A stretch of DNA of 64,000 nt, from positions 2,461,501 through 2,525,500 of the forward strand of contig JAWNZC010000421.1 of assembly GCA_035771165.1 (NCBI GenBank), in the 5' to 3' direction. Both the position numbers and the translations under genes were made by a program. Shown piece after piece: positions 41,506 to 64,000 of this stretch. A model generated the notes under the pieces. It was not told where the DNA came from. It did no database searches and worked only from the letters and a program-made list of their open reading frames with translations. Each line of letters begins with the position of its first letter. Within the stretch, counting starts at the first letter, position 1. This DNA comes from Paragorgia papillata. Its lineage: Eukaryota; Cnidaria; Anthozoa; Scleralcyonacea; Coralliidae.

Positions 41506-42256
41506 ATGATTTATCCTTCGTGTTTTGTTGTCAACATATTTATTGGCAAATTGTCGAGTGTTAGACCTTTCCGATAGACCTTTCCGCATTGAAGGCAGTG
41601 TCACCATGACATTGTATGAATATCACACGTCAAAACTTGGGACTAAATAGTCGGTAAGAAAATGCACTAATGACTTACTATCTTAATTACGAATATTATT
41701 CCTTTCAGTTTGCACACAAATATAATTTTGCGTGGTTAACGCGTTGAGTTAATTTTGATTGGCTCTCGCAAACTTCGGTCATCCAAAACTTCGGCCAAAC
41801 ATTGGACATTAGCCAATCAGAATTGTTAAAAACAAAGATCACGTGATTCATTCACAATAAAAATAATTTCCTGGCAAAATTCCCTCTAATACAAACCGGT
41901 AATAACTGAACAGATTTTAAAAGTTGCGAAAAAATTGAGAAATTTAAAGCGCCTTTTATAATTGAATCTTTAAATGATTGCATGGCGGTGAAATATATAT
42001 TGTTGAAAATTCGTTGTGGTTACTTACACAATATAAATTAATTTATTTGCCGAGCTTTCGTCTCGCTATTATTACCACTGATGATTATTACTCGAGACTT
42101 GATCAGAGCAATGTTATTAAAATATTTTGCGCCCCATTGCCCGGTTCAACCCCACCGGCGCCCGCTCTCCCCAAAATGCTGAAAGCCTCGAATCTCGCTT
42201 CCATGTTGCAGTAATCTATAAAGCCCGACCACTGAGCCCGGACTGAGCTTACGACC
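41506..42256. other. Intergenic DNA without recognisable features
   Basis: AT-rich sequence between two inverted-repeat elements. Short ORFs here have no recognisable content. Confidence 0.45.
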
Positions 42257-42826
42257 CAATCTCGTTCCCAGAGCCCACATTCCCCACCCGGGAAACGAGA
42301 CTCTGGGATAATCCGTTTCAAATCGTTACGTTAAGCCTGGTTTTCATATAGCCGTAAGCCAGCCGGCGGCATGGCTACGGCAAGGGGCAATGGTCCAATC
42401 ACATACAGCTTTTTATTGCTGGCTAATTGAACACTGTCTATGATTGGACCCTTGCCCCTTGCCGCAGCCATGCCGTCGGCTCTTATTACGGCTATATGGA
42501 GACCAGGCTGAATAGTGAGCACGAGTTGGTCTGAAGTGACCGGAAGTAGAATTAATAAAACCAAAATAACAAAGATGTTGGACGACAAGACTCCAGTGAG
42601 GACGTTGCCGCGATCGATATCTTCGCCGTACGCGTGTAGATGCTGCAATTCGAGCTTCGCCAGCAACCCCATGGACTTGTAGGAGAACAAGGAGAACATA
42701 CTATCCAGATTCCGCATATTTACGCATGCGTACCTCAACCGGAATAACAAGAATCCTGTGATTTGAAACGGATAATCCCAGTCTCTCGTTTCCCGGGTGG
42801 GGAACGTGGGCTCTGGGAACGAGATT
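42257..42826. mobile_element. 570-bp element with 70-bp near-identical TIRs
   Basis: CAATCTCGTTCCCAGAGCCC and the next 50 bp (through AATCCGTTTCAAATC) at the left are mirrored at 42757-42826 on the right with about five differences. A second palindrome (42334-42511, CGTAAGCCAGCCGGCGGCAT region against its mirror) is nested inside the left part. The remaining interior is unique sequence with a small ORF. Confidence 0.8.
42331..42717 (-). CDS. Hypothetical small membrane protein inside a TIR element
   Basis: ORF of up to 128 codons starting MRNLDSMFSLFSYKSMGLLA. Residues about 1-65 come from DNA unique in this window: a polar/amphipathic segment, then a strongly hydrophobic LSSNIFVILVLLILLP stretch that reads as one transmembrane helix. 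The C-terminal half is encoded by the nested palindrome and is probably not original. I do not recognise the protein. It may be a captured host gene fragment, a small intronless gene, or chance. Confidence 0.3.
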   Translation of the reverse strand: MRNLDSMFSLFSYKSMGLLAKLELQHLHAYGEDIDRGNVLTGVLSSNIFVILVLLILLPVTSDQLVLTIQPGLHIAVIRADGMAAARGKGPIIDSVQLASNKKLYVIGPLPLAVAMPPAGLRLYENQA

Positions 42827-43209
42827 GGACAAGTCCCTAAGCATGCGGAAGAATAGTGTGAAAACGACTCAGAAGCGTGACACAATTACTATCGTCAATA
42901 AAATAAAAATCGCAAAGATATTTTTCCATGATTTATAAATTATAACCGTGCAGTAAACAGCATAACTCTTTTTTTTCTCTCTCTCTCTAAATATCCTAAT
43001 ACTGTATAACAATTCATAAAAAAATATACGAATTCACGTTTATATATATATATGTAGTTATATATATATATATATGTATATTAAACTCGCCCCAATCTGA
43101 ATAGGTTCAGCTAAATACTTTACAAATTTCATTTCTATAAAGGGTGGAAAAGCGAGTATATCGCATTTTTTTTAAATTCATTCATACCGCATTATAAATT
43201 GATTTTATC
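42827..43209. other. 3' flank of the DAPK-like gene
   Basis: AT-rich, with CT and AT microsatellites at 42970-43080. Presumably the 3' UTR of the minus-strand kinase gene; no further coding sequence seen. Confidence 0.4.
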
Positions 43210-58164
<14,955 letters not shown>

Positions 58165-59535
58165 TCCGACGGATAATTCTCATCAACTCCTTCCTTCGTC
58201 GTTTCAAACTTCTGGTTCGTGAAGCGAGCTAGCAGACAACAGTGACGTTCATTGTTTAGTATTTCTAGACACAAACAGTCTCCTACTTAAGGACTGAAAC
58301 CAAAAGATCTATATACCATAGTACTTTAGAGCAGGATAGGATAGCGAAAGCCCGTCGCTTATCAAGCCGAAAGAAATGTGTTATTATTCTGCTGCTCCCC
58401 CTGATCCACCCTCGTCATTTCCCGTAACGAGGTCGGGAAAAGACGTCATAATCACCAAAACTCGTCAAAACGCATGTGGTGATAGTATTTTTAGGTGTTA
58501 GACTTTTTTCTTGTGCATAAAGCATAAGGGTTAAAACTGAATTAACTAGTCACTATATCTTAATAAAGAACGCGCCTATTCAATGTAAAGATTCTGACCA
58601 ACATTTGAGCGTTCAAAGATAAAAAACATTTAAAGCAGGAAACGGCAAAGAAAACAGGAAATGTACAGCTACCAAGTTAGATCGTGCGTGGGAGAGAGGG
58701 ATCACGAAATACTAGACTAGAAGGCAAAAATAACATTGTTCGATTAATGAAAAATATATTACCTTGCAAAAAATATCGATAGTATACCACATTTTTACTT
58801 TGATCTATCCAAAATACTGAAAACTTGCAATACTTTATTTTTTGAACTGACCACTGGTCACAGTGGCGTAGCCAATGGTCTCCAAGACCGTTCTCGTGAT
58901 TCGTGAAAAGTTTAAATCCGTGGAGAAACTTGTAGTGTGTGTGGGGGTGGGTGGGTGGGGGTGGGGGGTGGGTGGGTTGTTGTACAGTTGTTTTAAGACC
59001 AAGTGAGTAGACGATGATGTGTTTAATTATTTTTGACCGCATTCTTTATATGTTATTGCCCTATTATTTACAATTCAAATAACGCCCTGTATAGTAAAAG
59101 TTTTTGCATGCATTTCCGACAGTTTCCGACAGACAACCCCCCTCCCCGGTGACGGACGTCTGCGTGGTTTAGACCTTGTCACTTTGGGCTCAAACCAACC
59201 TAACCACCAAAACTCAAAAGCAGCACCAAAAAAGGTTGATTTTAAGCTTATCAAGTGCGAGGCCCAGGTCTCGAATGATCGGTTCAAAGTACCGCTCCCT
59301 GACGCCCTCTAATTGCGTGTACGTTTAAAATTAATGTGAATGACGTCATTAAAACAGAAAATAATTCCAAACTTTCGTTGTTACATAAACAGGACAAACA
59401 AAAATACTTCAAATACGTCATCTTAAAATGAAATTTGATAACATTTCCTTTCAAAAATTTTCCGTTGTCTTGAAACAGAAAACAGAAGGGCATCAAGGGC
59501 TATGTCACTTTATTTTTAGATCACTTTATTTTTAG
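58165..59535. other. 5' flank of the DAPK-like gene
   Basis: Probable promoter side of the kinase gene. Holds a G-rich GGGGGTGGGTGG tract at 58935-58975. No exon or tRNA seen. Confidence 0.35.
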
Positions 59536-59740
59536 AACGCAAGTCATCGCAAGTTGGTAGTCAGAATTTCTGTGGCGGTCGTTCGAACACCCAAATTAAC
59601 AAAATAAAGTTTCATGAATGTTTTAAACAAGTTTTAACTTTGTCACGGTACATGATATTTTCGGGAAATTATTCAGAGCGGCTGGCTGGGATAGCGTGAC
59701 TGCCAACTTGCGATGACTTGCGTTCTCGTTTGATTAGGGC
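59536..59740. mobile_element. MITE, inverse copy of the 19042-19263 element
   Basis: Left GAACGCAAGTCATCGCAAGT and right ACTTGCGATGACTTGCGTTC, with the interior (GGCGGTCGTTCGAACACCC, GGTACATGATATTTTCGGG) matching the reverse complement of the first MITE of the array. The left end lacks the outer CCCTAATCAAACGA part. Confidence 0.8.
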
Positions 59741-59902
59741 TTTATATACAGAAACAGAATTATCCTAAAATACGGCCGACAAAATCTCAAAATAACGGGT
59801 TTTTAACCGTGAAGAGAGATACTGGAAACCTGCACAAAAGTACGGATGGTCAAAATTAAAGCGAGATTAAAAAAGATTCATTGCAAATGTGACATCTTGA
59901 TT

Positions 59903-60180
59903 TAGGGGCGGACCATTAGAAAAGTGATGGGGGGGGGGGGACAAAAAAAATACGTGCAAGGCAATGTGCTTGGGGGGGAAATTCATACACAAAGAAAGTT
60001 TGAGAGAAAAAATTCGTGCAGAGCCTTCTCATGGTGAAAACTAGTGTGAAAAAATCATGCAAAGGATTACTAGTTAGACAATAAAAAAAAATTCCTGCAC
60101 AAACAAATGATAAAGAAAAAAATTCGTGAAAAAGTCCCCCCCCCCCCCCCCAATCACTTTTCTGATGGTCCGCCCCTTAA
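59903..60180. mobile_element. MITE with AGGGGCGGACCATTAGAAAA termini
   Basis: AGGGGCGGACCATTAGAAAA and GTGATGGGGG at the left mirror CCCCCCAATCAC and TTTTCTGATGGTCCGCCCCT at the right. The interior has repeated AAAAAATTCGTGCA words. Confidence 0.8.
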
Positions 60181-60429
60181 CAGAACAAAAAAAGAAAGAA
60201 AGAAATTTCTAGAATAAAAAAGGTTCGTTCTCAACGACGGATTTTTCTTGGAATGAATCCTATTTTTAAAAAAATGTTTCACTCTGAGCAGCTAGGAGTA
60301 TTTTCATAAAACGCTTTCTTACGCTGAATTTTCAACTTCATTGAAATTCATGCGAAACTGACTCAAAAGAAAATCATGACCATGGGCGGCCTCTTGATAG
60401 TGAAGAACTTCCATAATCCATAAATTAAC

Positions 60430-60508
60430 AGTCATTTGTAACATGAACTTACGAACTTCAGAACGAACTTCCAAACTGATTTTGGTGAAAGGTATGTTAC
60501 AAATGACT
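60430..60508. mobile_element. 79-bp mini-palindrome with GAACTT words
   Basis: AGTCATTTGTAACAT and ATGTTACAAATGACT are exact mirror ends, and ACGAACTTC repeats inside as in the element at 28351-28680. Confidence 0.65.
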
Positions 60509-61561
60509 TTACCGCCATTTCAACGTTGGGTTTCTCTTTATAAAAATAGGTTTCATTGATGACTCCAAAGCTCCTTGTTCCCTGTAACGAGCAGTAATGA
60601 TACGAAAATACTTCCTTCCGGTTTTTATGACCAGGCAAAGTCCAAGACATAATCTACATAATGCCCTTAATAGGCGACCTTAGTCCGGAAAAGTTCGTCT
60701 CGCCGAAGGAAGATGGATTTTATGGATATTTAATTTATATTTGAAGCACGATGGACTTTTTTGGCTGTTTTGGGGCATTAAGTTAATATCTTATAATTAA
60801 ATCTAAATGATAGGTTTATTAAAAGAGTATTAAAAATGATTTGTAGTTGACCGGGGGGACGTCCGCTTACTGGAAAACTTCAAAGACCTTCCATACTTAA
60901 AGTACTTAAAAATGAAGGCGGGAAAAACGCCAGTGGCGTGAATTCTAAACTAAAACGCGTGGGCTGACTTCAAGAGTTTCCACAAGAGGAGCGATTCCAT
61001 TTATGGCAAATAAATCATTGTACGACAAACCACATATTACATCTGCATTAACTTGACAGCCATAACAGTTTATATTGCTCAATAAATCATGCTTTGTAGG
61101 AACATCACAATTAAGTTAATTTGCTCAAAATAAAACAAAAAGAATATAGCCTTTAGCATAAAAATATCGCATGTCTAAAACAAATTAAATTTTTTTCATC
61201 ATTCTGAATTATTAACACCTCCCCCCCCCCCCCCCGCACCACCACTTAGTTATTTCCAAATCTCCCTATAGGAGGGGGGGAGTAATATCTTAGATTTCCT
61301 GGTTAAGTGGTTGCTTTTTAGTGCAAAACAAAATGAACAAAGAGTCAAAGACCGATATATAATTTTCAAATTCACGAAATATTTTAGAAAAATTCTTGAA
61401 ATGTTTTGCGCCACTTTGAGCGGGAGACTGGTCATGAATTTATAATTGCTTACACAAGTCGTCATGGAAACAACACGCCAGAGATCCAAAGAAGGCGAGA
61501 CACGAAGGTTGATAAATAAACTGAAAATTGCGCTTAAAAAAGACGTTCTTTTCGATTCAAG
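60509..61561. other. 5' flank of CFAP53
   Basis: AT-rich with a poly(C) tract at 61219-61235. A minus-strand ORF (60432-60650) has ordinary amino-acid composition but no recognised family. No promoter motif stands out. Confidence 0.3.
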
Positions 61562-64000
61562 ATGATGACCCAGTATAAACGAAGGTATAGAGAATACACA
61601 GGACCAACGCCAAACTCTGTAGCTATAGTAAGTGAAAGGTTTTTGATCTTTGAAACTTCGCTTCCCCGCTTCGCAAATTTTTATTTCTTGTCTAGAACAT
61701 ATAAACACGTAACTATATCACATCAAATGTTTAGAATTGAAAGCTGTATTTAAATGTTTACGTGTTTTTATAGAAAGCAAAGCCAACTCGAAGACGTCCA
61801 GCAGAACATCTTATCTTAGAACGAAGAAGGAAGGAAGATCTGGTCGAAGAGGCGCGAGGGGAGACGAAGTTTCTGAAGCAATGCGATCTCAAATCGTCTT
61901 GGGTGCAAGCGACGAACAAACGTATCGAAAGAAACACATTACGGCGACGAGTTCAACAAGAACTTCAGAAAGAGACGTTCTTTTTAAACGACAGGAGAGA
62001 AAAGCTTCGGGAAATGCTTTTGGAAGAAGAGAGAGGCTACATTGAACAGATGGAGAATATGCAAGAGACGACGCTAGAAAGACAGGCAAAAATGAGGGAG
62101 CGGGCGAAGGAGTTGAAGGAGAAGAGAGAACTGGAAAGACAAGATTATGTTGCACAGAAACTGGATCAAAGATGGAGGTAATGTATTATAAAAGCCAAAA
62201 CCAGGCACATATAGGCAGGAATTTTAAAGGGGAAACTGAGAGAGGAATTGGCAAGAGGTTTCATTTGAAGAGATTAGATGGGATGACTCTAGGACTCTTT
62301 TCAAAGATGTCACCAAGCAAAGTATGCATGGGAATTAACAGAACCTAACCCTGATATAAACCTTTGGGGAAGGAAGTCCACAGGAAGATAAAATGCTCTC
62401 CCTCCCTTGTACTCTCTCCCTCCCTCTTCCCTTCCATTTCCCCCTCCCCTTCCTTCCCCTTCCCCTCCCATCCTTCCTCTCTTCCCATTTTCCATTCTTC
62501 CTCTCTGCCTCCCCCTTTCTCCCTCCCATCCTTCCTCTCTTCCCATTTTCCATTCATCCTCTCTCCCTCCCTCTTTCCCTCCTTCCTTTCTCCCTCCCAT
62601 TTCCCATCCTTCCCATTTTCCATCCTTTCTCTTTCTTCCCCTTTTCTCTCCTTCCTCTCTCCCTCCCCTTTCCTGTCTCTTCCCCCCCCCCTTTCACCCT
62701 CCCTACCTCTCCCCCATTCCTCTCCCCTTTTCTACTCTTTCCCCCACTTCCTTCCTTTCTCTCTCTTCCCCTCTTCCACGTTTTCTCCCTTCCCTATGAC
62801 TTTTCCGGTCTCTCTTTCCATTCCCTCTCAGGGAGTATGCCTCGCTTCCTCAGTCACTGATATGCATGCGACTCTCTCTATGCATGTGCGGGTAGTGGCT
62901 GCTTACTGACTCAGTAGAAAGCTATACCATAATAAACTTCAAACCATTGAACTGTTACAGAGACCAGTGTGAAGAACTTCGATCAATTGAGTCAAAGCGC
63001 AATCAAGACGATGTATGCCATGAGCGTAATGAACAAATGTTATTGAAAGAAGAAGAACGAAAACGACAAGAGGAAATTGAGAAAATGTACGCCAATCTTT
63101 GGGAGAGTGATCGTATGGCAAAATCTGAAAGAGAAGAACTAGCCGCAAAGAATCAGATTGAGAGGAACAGAGAATCCTTAAAAGTTAGTAAAGAATATTA
63201 CATGATGTATATATATATACACAGTGAAAATTTAGGTTGAAATATAAGATATGTGGGTGTCAAAGTTACGATCATAAAAAACAGCTGTAGATGCCAATCT
63301 CAAATTATTTCACGTAATAGATCAAACACGAGTTTGATCAGGGGTTCCAAACACGAGAAAACAAATGAAAACCGAGGGCGTAGCCCCGGGGTTTTTATTG
63401 TTTTCGAGTGTTTGGAGTTCCCTGATGAAACACGATAAACGAGTGTTTGATCTTGCTTCTCAAACGAGTATTCGCATCGCGATTTGCGGTGTTTTTTTTT
63501 GATTTCAATATGCAGATTATAGGAAATGTGATCCAGTTCAGGAAGTTTCTTACAAGTTTTCATCGGGTATCAAAACTCATTTGTTGATGTGGTATACGTT
63601 CATGGATTGGCTACGATAATTCATAAATTAATAATCTTGAATTAATGATGAGTTTGAGTTCTTTCAAACTAACTTTACATTTATAATTATTTATTTCTTA
63701 TCTATATATGTTGTAAAATTAATTTTTATGTGTCCTCTTTTCGAAAAAGGTCCTTCAACTACAAATGGCCTCACATGAACAGAAATTGGAAGAAGAGAAA
63801 AAACTTAAAGAAATGGAAGCAGAGTGGTTGAAAGAGGAAACACGACTAAGACAAGAAGAGGAAGCGTGGACGGGAAAAGAGAAATTACGAAGACAGGAAC
63901 ACGCGAAACGCCTTCGCGACGCGTCAGTAAAATTAAAAATGAAAAAAGAAACGAAAGAGAGGGAAGAAGAGCAGGCCTTGGAGAATCGAATTCTTGAAAA
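61562..64000 (+). CDS. CFAP53: Cilia- and flagella-associated protein 53 (CFAP53/CCDC11), 5' part
   Basis: Partial at the right edge. Exons are 61562-61627, 61774-62177, 62961-63183 and 63750 onward (open at 64000), with consistent phases, giving about 314 residues. Two ATGs start the ORF (61562 and 61565); the first was taken. The N-terminus (YKRRYREYTGPTPNSVAI) matches the GPTP motif of CFAP53. The rest is a continuous charged coiled coil with family blocks NDRREKLREMLLEEE, ERQAKMRERAKELKEK, ERQDYVAQKLDQRW, DQCEELRSIESK and NLWESDRMAKSEREE. CFAP53 is a microtubule inner protein of axonemal doublets and of basal bodies, required for motile cilia and left-right patterning in vertebrates. The large Glu/Lys/Arg content is normal for the family. 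Confidence 0.94.
62393..62815. repeat. Polypyrimidine (CCCTTCC-rich) tract in CFAP53 intron 2
   Basis: About 420 bp almost purely C and T, without a fixed unit but rich in CCCTCC, TTCCC and CTCTC. It fills half of the intron between exons 2 and 3. Ser/Pro/Phe ORFs are artefacts. Candidate for triplex formation. Confidence 0.95.
63319..63452. mobile_element. Palindromic element in CFAP53 intron 3
   Basis: AGATCAAACACGAGTTTGATC and CCAAACACGAGAAAACAA at the left mirror TTGTTTTCGAGTGTTTGG and AACGAGTGTTTGATC at the right, with GGGCGTAGCCCCGGGG in the centre. Confidence 0.7.

Noticed and set aside
60316..60650. Possible unrecognised minus-strand gene starting MSWTLPGHKNRKEVFSYHY
   Set aside because: Amino-acid composition is gene-like, and a second gene-like stretch follows below 60430. 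A 79-bp palindrome separates them, introduces a stop, and removing it does not restore one frame. No family recognised and no splice support. Worth a database search, but not callable.

Overview
The window is nuclear DNA from an animal. It carries eight protein-coding loci with GT..AG introns, and all but one small ORF match well-known metazoan families: INTS14, ABHD17, HPSE, a TTLL6/TTLL13-type tubulin ligase, MTERF3, UBE2Q, a DAPK-family kinase and CFAP53. The AT-rich sequence, gene density of about one gene per 8 kb, heavy load of short inverted-repeat elements and presence of ciliary genes suggest an early-branching marine invertebrate, most likely a cnidarian. The phylum is inference; the animal assignment is secure.

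Layout. 1-1945: 3' part of INTS14 (+). 2711-5402: ABHD17 (-). 7277-7644: decayed mobile-element ORF. 8100-13746: complete HPSE (+), eight exons. 14796-25233: TTLL glutamylase (-), fifteen exons. 25528-27178: MTERF3 (+), whose start lies only 294 bp from the TTLL start, so the two probably share a promoter. 29351-37399: UBE2Q (-), thirteen exons found and the last one not found. 37676-40938: a restriction-like-endonuclease (R4/Dong-like) retrotransposon sitting inside a (CTTT)n microsatellite. 41031-42826: inverted-repeat elements, one enclosing a small membrane-protein-like ORF. 43210-58164: DAPK-like kinase (-), eleven exons, with a calmodulin-type autoregulatory segment and a very long disordered tail. 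61562-64000: first four exons of CFAP53 (+), running off the right edge.

Functionally the genes are unrelated housekeeping, signalling and ciliary loci; there is no operon logic. Two genes (TTLL and CFAP53) act on cilia. All exon boundaries were derived by reading splice sites and checking phase across each junction.

The accessory content is the striking part: tRNA- and 5S-rRNA-derived SINEs, foldback elements with target-site duplications, a three-copy MITE array nested inside another palindrome, and a set of elements that share the termini ACACGTAAAAACGC but have interiors built from different degenerate repeated words. No CRISPR array, rRNA operon or functional tRNA gene was seen.
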